A DNA stretch of 64,000 nucleotides, from positions 186,001-250,000 of the forward strand of contig CP040679.1 of NCBI GenBank assembly GCA_005954745.1. Reading direction: 5' to 3'. Both the position numbers and the translations under genes were made by a program. Every line of letters begins with the position of its first letter. Within the stretch, counting starts at the first letter, position 1. Below the pieces are notes generated by a model. That model had not been told where the DNA came from and searched no databases. It saw only the letters and a program-made list of their open reading frames with translations. Source of the stretch: Halostella pelagica (GTDB taxonomy: Archaea; Halobacteriota; Halobacteria; Halobacteriales; Natronoarchaeaceae). This document shows, in pieces, positions 18,701 through 27,739 of the stretch.

Positions 18701-19492
18701 CTACAGGTTGGATTTGCCGTTACCGCCGTCGATCGGTATTGCGACTCCGTTGATGTAGCTGGAGTGGTCTGAGGACAGGAACGCGACGGTGTCACCGAGC
18801 TCTCGCGGTTCTCCTATCCGGCCGAGCGGGATCCCGTCACCGCGGGCCTCTAGTCCATCCTCGTAGGAGTCGTACTCGCCGCGTTCGACGCCCTGGTTGA
18901 TGAGGTCCTCGATCCGGCTGGTCTCGTGCGGACCGGGAAGGACGGCGTTCACGCGGACCTCCGGTGCCAGTTCCTTCGACAGCGTCTTTTCGAGTCCGAT
19001 CACACTCATCCGAACTGAGTTCGATAGGACCAGCGAATCGATAGCCTCCTTGACGCTTCGTGACGTGATGTTGACGACCGTTCCGCCGTCTCCAGCCTGC
19101 AAATGCTCGGCAGACTCGCGGACTAACCGAACGACGCTCATCACGAGGAGGTCGAACGCCTGATACCAGTCGTCGTCTTCCATCTCCATGAACGGACCGC
19201 TCGGCGGGCCACCCGCCGACGTGACGAGGTGGTCGATCGTTCCGAACTCGTCGACAGTCTGGCTGACCAGGGATTCGATGTCGGCTTTGTCGGTGAGATC
19301 TGCTGTTACCCCGATCACCTCTCCGGATCCGAGTTCGTCGACGCTTTCGACGGCCTCGTTTAGCTGTTCGGGGTCCCGTCCGTTCATGACGACGTGTGCG
19401 TTACCTTCGGCGAGCGATTCGGCGGAAGCGCGGCCGAGTCCGCTACTCGATGCAGTCACGAGGGCTACCTGACCATCAAAATCCAGTGACAT
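18701..19492 (-). CDS. SDR-family oxidoreductase
   Basis: A 263-residue short-chain dehydrogenase. It has the cofactor-binding TASSSGLGRASAESLA near residue 12, the HLVTSAGGPPSGPF (NAG-like) block and a C-terminal ELGDTVAFLSSDHSSYINGV. The usual YxxxK catalytic pair is not obvious: the segment after VVNITSRSVKEAIDSLVLSN reads SNSVRMSVIGLEK, so the tyrosine appears to be replaced. This may be a divergent SDR with altered chemistry. The ATG at 19492 is chosen because a TATA-like block (19515-19527) sits about 28 bases upstream on the minus strand. Substrate unknown. Confidence 0.83.
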   Translation of the reverse strand: MSLDFDGQVALVTASSSGLGRASAESLAEGNAHVVMNGRDPEQLNEAVESVDELGSGEVIGVTADLTDKADIESLVSQTVDEFGTIDHLVTSAGGPPSGPFMEMEDDDWYQAFDLLVMSVVRLVRESAEHLQAGDGGTVVNITSRSVKEAIDSLVLSNSVRMSVIGLEKTLSKELAPEVRVNAVLPGPHETSRIEDLINQGVERGEYDSYEDGLEARGDGIPLGRIGEPRELGDTVAFLSSDHSSYINGVAIPIDGGNGKSNL

Positions 19493-19514
19493 TGTACTGG
19501 ATAGTGGACTTCCC

Positions 19515-19527
19515 ATATTAATATATC
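19515..19527 (-). promoter_or_regulatory. TATA-like box for the SDR gene
   Basis: AT-only block ATATATTAATATG on the minus strand centred about 28 bases before the ATG at 19492. Confidence 0.55.
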
Positions 19528-19529
19528 TT

Positions 19530-20239
19530 TGGTCATCGGCGTTTTCGAGACTCACCGCTCCGAAAAGAGAGACAACGCACAGAGCCGTGGACTGCAATTC
19601 AGAACTGTCCCGCGTCGTAACTGGCGATGAACACTGACTGGGGTGGGAAGCGGGTGTCGTCTCTCTCATACACTGTTCCTCTTTCGGGAACTTCGCCTGG
19701 CCAGTCGGCCCCGAGACAGCCGGGGCTAACGGATGAACTCCCGGAATTTACGTCAATACCACTGTAAATTCTTGCAACGGCGCTCCGGCCCGATGCACCG
19801 TCCGTTTTCCGAAAACGCGAAAACCGTGCGGAGAACCGCTGAGATGTAATTCTGCTCTGATACTCGACTGTTCGCACGCTACAAACGCGGAACCGAAACG
19901 CCACGGGGTTATTCCTCAGAGGGGAACAGAACGGACCGTGATTCGGTCAATTTGACGGCGAATTCAACACTGTTACCGCGGCACGGATGCGGACGTGAGT
20001 GCCCGATTGAACTGTGCTCTTCCCGTGACAACGACTGGGATACATTTGTTTACAGAGCGTACTTCGGCGTCGGTGCCCGAGACTGCTCTCCGACCTGTCT
20101 ACCCGATTTCGCATCGCTGTCACCGGGTGCTTCGGGTTCTCCGATACCCCAGGTGGGCTTCGCGGCGGTGATCTGTTCCATACTTTGCCGTCAAGATGTA
20201 TTCCGGTATGCGGAACGACCCGTTTCGGACCGTACCGAA
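19530..20239. other. Spacer of about 710 bases without a gene
   Basis: Short open frames on both strands lack haloarchaeal amino-acid composition and recognisable domains. No repeat or RNA gene was seen. Its size suggests a decayed gene, but I cannot identify one. Confidence 0.45.
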
Positions 20240-21271
20240 TCACCTGAGGAAGAACCCGTTCTGAAACGGGTCGGCCGGATCGAGAACGAACTGGCTCTGT
20301 CCGGTGAGGTAGGCGTTTCCGGTGATATTGGGCAGAACCGCATCGTACCCTCCGTACGACTCGGTTTCCTCGTACGTCCCCGTGAATTCAGAGCCGACGA
20401 TGCTTTCGACGACCAGTTCCTCGGTCGGGGCGAGGCGACCGCGGTGAGACTGCAGTGCCACGCGACCGCTCACACCGGTGCCGGTCGGACACCGGTCGAC
20501 TTCCCCATCAGCGAAAATACACACGTTCCTCGTATCCGCACTGCTGTTCTCCGGTTCGCCGCGGATGATGGTTCCATAGAGGAAGCTGAGATCGTCTTCG
20601 AACGGGTGTTCGATGTCCCGGGACTCGCTCACCGCGGCTTTGATCGTGCGACCGGCATCGACAAGTTCCCCGACGGAGTCGGAGTCGAGGTCGACGCCGA
20701 GGTCAGCAGCGTCGCAGTAGGCGTAGAACGCACCGCCGAAAGCGAGGTCGTACTCGACGGACCCGAGTTCGGGAACCTCGACCGAGCAGTCCGTTTCGAC
20801 GACGAACGAGGGGACGTTTTCGAAGGTAACCGTCCCCGCGTTGCCTCGCTCGTCGACTTGCACTCTGGCAGTGACGAGGCCGGCAGGCGTGTCCATCGCG
20901 ACAGTCGTTACCGGTGTCTCGGCCTCGACGAACTCTGTTTCGACCGCTACCTTCGCCAATGCGATGACTCCGTGGCCACACATCGTGCTGTAGCCCTCGT
21001 TATGGAGGAACAGGACGCCGAAATCAGCGTCGTCCGTGACCGGCTCAGTCACCACTGCGCCGTACATATCCGCGTGACCGCGTGGCTCTAGAATTATCGC
21101 TTTGCGGAACTCGTCGAGGTTGTTCTCCATGTACCTGCGTTTTTCCAGCATCGTATCGCCCTCTACTGACGGAAGGCCGTCAGTCAGGATGCGTAGCGGT
21201 TCGCCTCCCGTGTGTGCGTCTATCGTGGAGATAGTCGTCCACTGCTCTGGTGGTGACCAGTTTACGTCCAT
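20240..21271 (-). CDS. Proline racemase superfamily: probable trans-3-hydroxy-L-proline dehydratase
   Basis: A 343-residue protein with N-terminal IDAHTGGEPLRI, the first catalytic motif MCGHG (Cys98) and the second motif DRCPTGTGVSGRVALQ, where the residue matching the second catalytic cysteine of racemases is Thr263. A Cys/Thr pair is the hallmark of trans-3-hydroxyproline dehydratase (as in human L3HYPDH), while proline racemase and 4-hydroxyproline epimerase have Cys/Cys. The product would be 1-pyrroline-2-carboxylate. It lies divergent to the sodium/proline symporter, with the candidate reductase of that product just beyond, so the three make a coherent pathway. Cytoplasmic; no signal peptide. 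Confidence 0.88.
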   Translation of the reverse strand: MDVNWSPPEQWTTISTIDAHTGGEPLRILTDGLPSVEGDTMLEKRRYMENNLDEFRKAIILEPRGHADMYGAVVTEPVTDDADFGVLFLHNEGYSTMCGHGVIALAKVAVETEFVEAETPVTTVAMDTPAGLVTARVQVDERGNAGTVTFENVPSFVVETDCSVEVPELGSVEYDLAFGGAFYAYCDAADLGVDLDSDSVGELVDAGRTIKAAVSESRDIEHPFEDDLSFLYGTIIRGEPENSSADTRNVCIFADGEVDRCPTGTGVSGRVALQSHRGRLAPTEELVVESIVGSEFTGTYEETESYGGYDAVLPNITGNAYLTGQSQFVLDPADPFQNGFFLR

Positions 21272-21591
21272 CGTCTGTCTCCCTTAGCCTACTCGCGGAT
21301 GCCAAAAAGTGTACTGGTCGGTACAGTTCAGGCTTGGGACATCCACGTTACGGGAGGATAGCGGACCGCTCGCCAGAGCGTGTACGAGGCTTCGACAGCG
21401 AGTACGTCCGATTCGCTGATCCGCATTCACTGTGGGATCGGTTCTGTCTTCGAGCGAGTTCGCTGGGGGTCTACATCTGATGCTGAGAGAGACGGGCACT
21501 CAACCGACTCGCACTTCCACAGTGGGTCCGAACGATCCACGTCCCCACCGGGAGCTGTATTTTTCAGCTCACCAATCATTGAGTTTCACGA

Positions 21592-21604
21592 TTAAATATA
21601 AATA
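21592..21604 (+). promoter_or_regulatory. TATA-like box for the symporter gene
   Basis: TTAAATATAAATA, about 40 bases before the ATG at 21640. A GAGG at 21627-21630 lies ten bases before the ATG, so this transcript probably has a short leader with a ribosome-binding site. Confidence 0.5.
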
Positions 21605-21639
21605 TGGGTGGGGTTTACAGATGAGTGAGGTACACAAAC

Positions 21640-23136
21640 ATGGTAAGCGCAGGCAGTAATACAGCCATAGGCTTAGTAGGCTATCTAGTGGTTGTGGCCG
21701 TGATCGGATACTGGGGTTCAAAGAAGATCAATACGGAAGCGGACTTCTTCATCGGGGGTGACCAACTGCCCGGATGGGCGTTGGCGCTCTCGGAACGAAG
21801 TTCCGACATGTCCGGGTGGCTCCTGTTAGGGATGCCCGGTCTCGCGTGGGCTGCTGGCTTGTCGTCAGTCTGGGCCATTGTCGGTGCCGCTGGCGGTGCA
21901 ATCTTCCAGTGGGTCGTCTACTCCCGTCCGTTCATGGAAGGTAGAAAAGAAACCGGAGCGATCACCCCGATAGGGCTCCTCGCGGAAAAACTCCCGACGG
22001 AGTCACCCGTACTTCGCATCCTGCCCGGCATCGTCGCATTCGTGTTCTACATGGGCTACGTCGGGTCCCAGTTCTTGGCCGGTGGAAAGATATTCGAGAG
22101 CGTCTTCGGCGTCAACGCGACGACCGGATTACTCGTCGTCGCAGTGCTGATCATCGCCTACGCGCTTGCGGGCGGCTTCCTGGCGGTCGTCTGGACTGAC
22201 ACGATGCAAGCGTTACTGATGGTTTTCACACTCGTGGTCCTCCCGGGCATCTTGCTCGTTCAGGTTCTGATGGACCCGTCGATGTCGATCATGGGAAGCC
22301 TCGAAGCGTCCGGCGGCGGACGGTCTTCGTGGTTAGGCGGTGCAACAGGTGGAGCCGCGTTCGTCCTCATCGGGGCGAACCTCAGCTGGTTCCTGGCCTG
22401 TCTCGGCGGCTATCCGCACCTCACGCAGCGGTTAATGGCCGTCCGAAACGAACAGGAGCGCCGAACCGCGATCATCGTTTCGACGGTCTGGGGCGTTCTG
22501 ACGGCCATCGGGACGGTTCTCCTCGGCCTCCTCGCCCGGACGATTCACGGCGCACCTGAAGCGATCCAGGCCGACCGCGAAATGGTCCTTCCGTACATGG
22601 TCCTGGAGCACACTCCGGGACTTCTCGGAGGTATTCTGCTTGCGGGCGCCCTCGCTGCGATGATGTCTACTGCAGACTCCCAGCTGGTCGTGGCGAGTTC
22701 GGCGGCAGCACACGACATCTACAACAAAGTGGTCAAGAAAGGCGAGGACTTCACGGAGAAAAAGCGGGTTCGGATCTCCCGCATCGGTACGCTGGCTGTC
22801 GGTGCGGTCGGTCTCGCTATCGCCGGTTTAGCTCAGAGCCTCGTGTACACGCTGGTTAGCTATTCCGCGACCGGGCTGTTCTCCGCGTTCGGTCCGGCGT
22901 TCACGCTCTTGTTCTTCTGGGGTGACCGGTTCTCGAAGGCAGGGCTCATTGCGGCGTTCCTCGCTGGACCGATCGTCACTGTGCTGTGGGTGACGATGGG
23001 GTATACTGACATCGTGACGGTCCGTCTCGTCGCGCCGCCGGTCGGATTCGCCGCTGCGATCATCGCATCGCTGATCTGGCCTCGCGGCAAAGAAGTCACG
23101 GAGAAGCCAAAGCCCGGGGCTACACCGCAGGATTAG
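21640..23136 (+). CDS. putP: Sodium/proline symporter (SSS family, PutP-like)
   Basis: A 498-residue transporter with about 13 hydrophobic segments. Diagnostic stretches are FFIGGDQLPGWALALSERSS, the PutP hallmark SSDMSGWLLLGMPGLAWAAG, MGYVGSQFLAGGKIFE and AAMMSTADSQLVVASSA near residue 345. The SSS family couples solute uptake to sodium, which suits a halophile. The ATG at 21640 is preceded by GAGG at a good distance. It sits between the hydroxyproline dehydratase (divergent) and the OCD-family reductase (convergent), which suggests uptake of proline or hydroxyproline. Confidence 0.92.
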   Translation: MVSAGSNTAIGLVGYLVVVAVIGYWGSKKINTEADFFIGGDQLPGWALALSERSSDMSGWLLLGMPGLAWAAGLSSVWAIVGAAGGAIFQWVVYSRPFMEGRKETGAITPIGLLAEKLPTESPVLRILPGIVAFVFYMGYVGSQFLAGGKIFESVFGVNATTGLLVVAVLIIAYALAGGFLAVVWTDTMQALLMVFTLVVLPGILLVQVLMDPSMSIMGSLEASGGGRSSWLGGATGGAAFVLIGANLSWFLACLGGYPHLTQRLMAVRNEQERRTAIIVSTVWGVLTAIGTVLLGLLARTIHGAPEAIQADREMVLPYMVLEHTPGLLGGILLAGALAAMMSTADSQLVVASSAAAHDIYNKVVKKGEDFTEKKRVRISRIGTLAVGAVGLAIAGLAQSLVYTLVSYSATGLFSAFGPAFTLLFFWGDRFSKAGLIAAFLAGPIVTVLWVTMGYTDIVTVRLVAPPVGFAAAIIASLIWPRGKEVTEKPKPGATPQD

Positions 23137-23177
23137 GCGAATTCGTCTTCCACGATTCTCACGCTCTCCGTGAGTGA

Positions 23178-23217
23178 CCGCCGACGTTCGAGTGATCATC
23201 CCCGCCGACGTTCGAGT
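23178..23217. repeat. Short direct repeat
   Basis: The 16-mer CCGCCGACGTTCGAGT occurs at 23178-23193 and again at 23202-23217, spaced by 24 bases, just after the symporter gene. Confidence 0.6.
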
Positions 23218-23263
23218 TACCTCCTCCCGGTGACGCTGCGAGCGATCCGTAGCTACGTGGGTG

Positions 23264-23296
23264 TGAAATACCGAACTGACGGACAACAGTCCCTAT
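23264..23296 (-). repeat. Partial copy A of the ~85-bp palindromic element
   Basis: On the minus strand it begins TGATAGGGACTGTTGTCC and continues through GTCAGTTCGGTATTT, matching copy D at nearly every position. The other half is absent. It lies in the gap between the convergent symporter and OCD-family genes. Confidence 0.7.
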
Positions 23297-23369
23297 CAAG
23301 GGAAAGCGGCGATTCGAACACACACCGCGTCTACCGTGCGACACCGTAGAGTTCATCGCCCGCACCGGA

Positions 23370-24341
23370 TCAGGTCGGCTGTGTGGTTCCGACTCCTTTC
23401 TCGCGGGCCGCTTCGTACACCTCTGTCGCCGCGGCGGCGTCGAGTACGGCAGTCCCCACGCTCTCGACTACGAGTATCTCGTCTCTCGATTCACGTCCTG
23501 TCGTCCCTTCGAACAGCGCCGCTATCGGGATGAGGTCGTCCGCCGCCAGATCGGTTGCGGCGAGATCGCCGATCGTCGTCACCTCCTCGGGGACGTCCGC
23601 GAACACTCGGGACGCGCGGTCGAAGACGGCTGGTTCGAGCTCCTGCATCTCTGCGTCGTACGCCCCGACTGCGATGACCACTGTCCCCGGTGAGAGCGCC
23701 GCGGCCGGGAAGACCGGCTCGGAACTGGTCGTCGCCGTGACGACGACGGACGCGTCGCGAACGGCCGCTGCGGGCGTGTCGACGGCGGTCGCCGAGATCC
23801 CGTGTTCGCGGAGGTCCGCGACGCAGTCGTGTTTCGAGTCGCTCGGCGAATAGACGGAGACGGACTCGATGTCAGTTAACGCGGCGATCGCCCGGGTCTG
23901 CCAGCGTGCCTGTGCGCCAGCGCCGATGACGCCGAGCGTAATGGGTTCGTTCGCGAGTTCGCGGGCGGCCAGCCCGCCGATACAGCCGGTCCGAGCGTTC
24001 GTGATTCGGGTACCGTCCATGAATGCGGCCGGCTGGCCCGTTCGCGCGTCTGAGAGAACGATCTGTGCGTGGAGCATCGGCAGCGAGCGCTTCTTGTTTC
24101 CGTCGTGGAGGCTGACCAGCTTCGTCGCAAAGTACTCCTCCGCGTGAATGTACGCCGGCATGACTAATCCGGTGCCGAGTGGTTCACTGGAGTCGAGGTC
24201 AGCGCCGATCGGGTAGTGCGGTCGCTCCGGGCGTTCGACCTCTCCCGAATGCTGTTTTTCGAGGGCGCGTTCGACGATCGGGGCGAGCGTCTCGATGTCG
24301 ATCAGTCGCTCGATCTCCGCGTCAGTGAGGAACAGACCCAT
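23370..24341 (-). CDS. Ornithine cyclodeaminase/mu-crystallin family reductase (probable 1-pyrroline-2-carboxylate reductase)
   Basis: A 323-residue protein beginning MGLFLTDAEIERLIDI, with the substrate segment ATKLVSLHDGNKKRSLP and a Rossmann motif LGVIGAGAQARWQTRAI near residue 130. The family holds ornithine cyclodeaminase, alanine dehydrogenase and ketimine reductases such as 1-pyrroline-2-carboxylate reductase (LhpI). Placed with a trans-3-hydroxyproline dehydratase and a proline symporter, the last activity is most likely: reduction of the dehydratase product to L-proline with NAD(P)H. The ATG at 24341 matches family N-termini; a longer form from 24383 is possible. Confidence 0.87.
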   Translation of the reverse strand: MGLFLTDAEIERLIDIETLAPIVERALEKQHSGEVERPERPHYPIGADLDSSEPLGTGLVMPAYIHAEEYFATKLVSLHDGNKKRSLPMLHAQIVLSDARTGQPAAFMDGTRITNARTGCIGGLAARELANEPITLGVIGAGAQARWQTRAIAALTDIESVSVYSPSDSKHDCVADLREHGISATAVDTPAAAVRDASVVVTATTSSEPVFPAAALSPGTVVIAVGAYDAEMQELEPAVFDRASRVFADVPEEVTTIGDLAATDLAADDLIPIAALFEGTTGRESRDEILVVESVGTAVLDAAAATEVYEAAREKGVGTTQPT

Positions 24342-25170
24342 GCGAGCACGTACGGGATCCGGGATGTTATGTGTTCCTGTCACGTTCCGGGAATACTCGG
24401 GAAATACGAAGACGGGATTCTGTGTTTCCTACGTGACTTCTAGCCGCAAACGCCCACCACGTCCACTCGTTTCACGATCCGATGTCGATATCGACGAGTG
24501 GGTGGTGACAGACGCAGATCGCGCCGAGGACATGTCGGCGACGTTCAACCGAACTGAGATGAAGGCGGTAGCTCTGGATTCGCACTGGTGATCGTCGACT
24601 GTTCAGCTCCGCATCAGAGAGTTCGGGTGTCCGGGGATACCGATGCAAAAATTGCTCTGTGGGGCCTAGCTATGGGAGGCTGCGCTGTACCCTTGTACTA
24701 CGTTCCAGCGGTTCGTTGGACTGTTCATGCAATGAGTTGCGACCCGTTACGTTTGGCGTATCCGTTTCTAGTGTTGATGTTGAAATCGTCTGGAACCATT
24801 CATAGCCCCAACCACGTTCGCCGTTGCCCGGATCAGATTGTACTTCTACAATCATTAACACGAAACTGGCACAACTACTGTCGACATCGCCACGGTTTTC
24901 GATCCGGCTCCATACTCGTCCGAGGACGCTTTGTGTTAGATAACCATATTGTAAAATCACCATTCGAACAAACCTGTTGGTATGATATATATTTGATGTG
25001 GAAGCACACCGCTCTTGGGCGTGCGAGCGAGAGAATATACTTGGGATCGCCTCTTTGTCTCAGACACCGCTCGCTGGACTCGGTTCGGGGAGTAAAAGCT
25101 GCCGTAGCGTTCGTTCAGAGCGTTCGAAAGCCGACCTTCCGGATCGAGACAACTGTTCCTGGCTCGCCCG
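24342..25170. other. Anomalous, AT-richer spacer of about 830 bases
   Basis: Base composition and the amino-acid content of all open frames (many Cys, Trp, Arg, His) differ from the acidic coding regions on both sides. I could not recognise a transposase or other fragment in six frames. A decayed mobile element or relic gene is possible. Confidence 0.45.
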
Positions 25171-25557
25171 TTAATCGGTGTCGATAGCAGCGGCGAGTCC
25201 GAGAATGTCCTCTACAGCAGAGTCTGCTATCCGGTAGTAGTTCCATCTTCCCTTTTTTCGGCTTTTCACTAGCCCGGCCTCTCTCAGTTTCCGAACGTGC
25301 GTCGCAACTGTTGACTGCGGGGCGTCGAGGATGATCATTAACTCGCAACCGCACAGTTCGCCGTGCCGGAGCGCTTCGAGCAGTTGGAGGCGATCTCTGT
25401 TCGCGAGCGCTCGAAACACGGTACGTTCACCTTCGAGAGTCTCGTCGTCAGACCGATAGCCTACTAATTCCGAGACCTGGTCGTCCGGGTTTTCGTCGTA
25501 TAGGCGCTCGAGTGTTTCTCTCCCCACGTCGCCCGGGATGTCAGATTCCGAATCCAT
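25171..25557 (-). CDS. ArsR family metalloregulator
   Basis: A 128-residue winged-helix regulator. The stretch FRALANRDRLQLLEALRHGE leads into ELCGCELMIILDAPQSTVATHVRKLREAGLV (written here as two parts, ELCGCELMIILDAP and QSTVATHVRKLREAGLV), the recognition helices. The CxC in ELCGCEL matches the alpha-3 metal/metalloid site of ArsR (ELCVCDL). It would repress its targets until arsenite, antimonite or a similar ion binds. No arsenic-resistance gene is adjacent, so its target is unclear. An AT-rich TTTTAGAA on the minus strand lies about 22-28 bases upstream of the ATG, and an inverted repeat lies about 100 bases further up. Confidence 0.88.
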   Translation of the reverse strand: MDSESDIPGDVGRETLERLYDENPDDQVSELVGYRSDDETLEGERTVFRALANRDRLQLLEALRHGELCGCELMIILDAPQSTVATHVRKLREAGLVKSRKKGRWNYYRIADSAVEDILGLAAAIDTD

Positions 25558-25656
25558 ATTTCAATTTCTCGATTCTAAAACCGCTTAAGCCTGCCGGATT
25601 CAGATCATCTGAGATCAGTTTTTCAGTCATACTCTCTGCCAGTAGACTCGGTAGAT

Positions 25657-25676
25657 ATATTGTCGAATAACAATAT
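25657..25676. promoter_or_regulatory. Candidate ArsR-type operator (inverted repeat)
   Basis: ATATTGT (25657-25663) and ACAATAT (25670-25676) flank six bases. AT-rich imperfect palindromes of this size are bound by ArsR/SmtB proteins. It lies about 100 bases upstream of the ArsR gene. Confidence 0.4.
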
Positions 25677-25878
25677 GGTGGCCCACTACAGTCCTACTGA
25701 GCGATAGTACCGAGATCGATGCCCTGTCTGTCAGGCCGTCCCCTCCTGTTCAACACGGCGTCACGGGAACTTGGCGGATCAACGTTTCCCGGTGTCTAAC
25801 TCGACGACTACGGTTCAGCGAGTGTATTCGGTACACGCGGGAAAACTCTGCTTCCCGCCAGTCGACCGAACGGGACGC

Positions 25879-27219
25879 TCAGACCAACTGAATGGTGTTC
25901 CCGTTCTCGGTGACGTGTAGATCGCGTCCGAGTTTGTAGCCCTCGTTCCCCGCGAGGTCGACGTAGCCGGAAAAGCCGCCCATGTCCTGATGTGCCGGGA
26001 TGACGTGCTGGGGTTGAAGCGCGTCGAGCATCTCGTAGTGGCCTTCCTGTCGAAGGTGGCCGGAGACGTGAACGTCGTCGTAGATACGCGCGCCCTGCAT
26101 CTTCAGTAGCCTCTCGGACTGGTACCGTTGGCCCTCGTTCGTCGGTTCGGGAATAACTCTCGCCGAGAAGATGACCTTGTCACCGTTGTCGATCTGGTAC
26201 GGTGTCTCGCCGCGTCCCATACGGGTGAGCATCGCTCGCGGTTCGCCCTGATGGCCTGTCACGACGGGGAGGAAGTTCTCTTTCCCTTCGTTCATGACTC
26301 GTTTGAACGCCCGGTCAACTGACTTGCGGTGGCCGAACATCCCGACGTCGTCCGGGAACGGAACGCCGATCTTGTCGGCTGTTCCGGAGTACTGCTCCAT
26401 CGAGCGTCCGAGTAACACCGGTTCGCGGCCGATCTCCTTGGCGAACTCAATGATACTTTTCACGCGAGCGATGTGGCTGGAGAACGTGGTTGCGACGATA
26501 CCGCCATCGAAGTCTTCGAGGCTTCGCATCACGTCTCGAAGTTGACTTCTGGCGACGGCCTCGCTCGGCGTCCGGCCTTTCTTGTTGGCGTTGGTACAGT
26601 CCTCGATGTAACAGAGGACGCCCTCGCCTTCGCGGCCGATCTCTCGGAACCGCTTCATGTCGATGGGGTCGCCGATGACCGGCGTGTGGTCCATCCGCTT
26701 GTCGAGGCCGTACACGATAGCGCCCTCGGGCGTGTGCAGAACCGGGTTGATCGCGTCGATGATCGAGTGAGTGACGTTGACAAATTCGAGTTCGTTCCGC
26801 TCACCGATAGACATCGTCTCGCCCGCTTCCATCTTCACGAGATCGTTGTCTACCTGGAACTTGCTCTCGTCCTGGATCTCCTCTTTGACGAGTTCGATCG
26901 TAAACGGGGACGCGACGATCGGTGCGTCGTACCGATGCCCCAACTTCGTGATCGCACCGATGTGGTCGAGGTGACCGTGGGTCGGCACGATGGCTTTCAC
27001 GTCGCCTTCGAGTTCGCTCATCACCCGGTCGTCGGGGATAGCGCCCATATCGATCAGGTCGAGCGAGTGCATCTGCTCGGTCCGGATGTTGTCGTGAATC
27101 AGTACCTGCGAGAGATTGAGTCCCATGTCGAAGATGACGATGTCCTCGCCCGCACGAACGGCCGTCATCTGGCGACCGACCTCCTCGTAACCGCCGATAG
27201 TTGCGATTTCGATTTCCAT
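25879..27219 (-). CDS. rnj: Ribonuclease J (archaeal, beta-CASP metallo-beta-lactamase)
   Basis: A 446-residue nuclease. The metallo-beta-lactamase core is marked by [18 protein letters not shown] (zinc ligands, near residue 78) and [11 protein letters not shown]. The beta-CASP part includes [29 protein letters not shown] and the terminal [20 protein letters not shown] and IPAHQ. Archaeal RNase J is a 5'-3' exoribonuclease in mRNA turnover and rRNA processing. The length matches archaeal family members, which lack the long C-terminal domain of bacterial RNase J. Housekeeping gene, single transcript. Confidence 0.93.
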   Translation of the reverse strand: MEIEIATIGGYEEVGRQMTAVRAGEDIVIFDMGLNLSQVLIHDNIRTEQMHSLDLIDMGAIPDDRVMSELEGDVKAIVPTHGHLDHIGAITKLGHRYDAPIVASPFTIELVKEEIQDESKFQVDNDLVKMEAGETMSIGERNELEFVNVTHSIIDAINPVLHTPEGAIVYGLDKRMDHTPVIGDPIDMKRFREIGREGEGVLCYIEDCTNANKKGRTPSEAVARSQLRDVMRSLEDFDGGIVATTFSSHIARVKSIIEFAKEIGREPVLLGRSMEQYSGTADKIGVPFPDDVGMFGHRKSVDRAFKRVMNEGKENFLPVVTGHQGEPRAMLTRMGRGETPYQIDNGDKVIFSARVIPEPTNEGQRYQSERLLKMQGARIYDDVHVSGHLRQEGHYEMLDALQPQHVIPAHQDMGGFSGYVDLAGNEGYKLGRDLHVTENGNTIQLV

Positions 27220-27739
27220 ACTGTAGGTCCGATCAGAACGGTCCCAGAATCCGATGTAGAATCCGCCTGGTGAAGGAGAGCAGGTCGGGAGAACCGTTTG
27301 GGCGGCGATCGATTGGATATCGAGCCGTTCGGTTAATCAAATTCGGCGACCTGCCCGGGGACAGCACGTCTTTCGGTTATCCGCCTCTTTGTATTCGCTA
27401 TATAAATACCCGACGGAGTGTCGTTGGCGTTCGTACATTCCAACCATTTCCGACTGATTATAAATATGTTTTGTCGTCGTATGATCGCTGTAGAACCGTA
27501 TCTGTTTCCCCTCGACCGAGGCGTATCGGGTCCGTACTCTTCGGTACGAACGCCTTGCACCCACAGACGTCCGGCTGGCCGAAGTGCGCCTGATACTCTC
27601 TGACAGTCATCACGGGGAGTAATTATCAGTGGTCTCGTGGCCGACAGTCCGGAGAACACTGCGTCTGGGTGTCACTACATCTATATGTAGGTGTGGGCGT
27701 CTTTCCGGATGGTTGATTCCGGACGTGCGGCCGGTGACT
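27220..27739. other. Spacer of 520 bases without a gene
   Basis: Contains a TATA-like CTATATAAATACC near 27398-27410 on the plus strand, but the short frame that follows has no haloarchaeal character. A non-coding transcript is possible but unsupported. Confidence 0.4.

Noticed and set aside
19599-20243. Two minus-strand frames of about 100 codons in the spacer after the SDR gene
   Set aside because: Arg/Ser-rich, no domain, no haloarchaeal acidity.
23178-23217. 16-bp repeat pair as the start of a CRISPR array
   Set aside because: Only two copies, separated by eight bases, far too short for a spacer.
24588-25187. 199-codon plus-strand frame in the AT-richer spacer
   Set aside because: Basic and Cys/Trp/His-rich, not like a haloarchaeal protein, and overlaps the end of the ArsR gene. 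No domain recognised.
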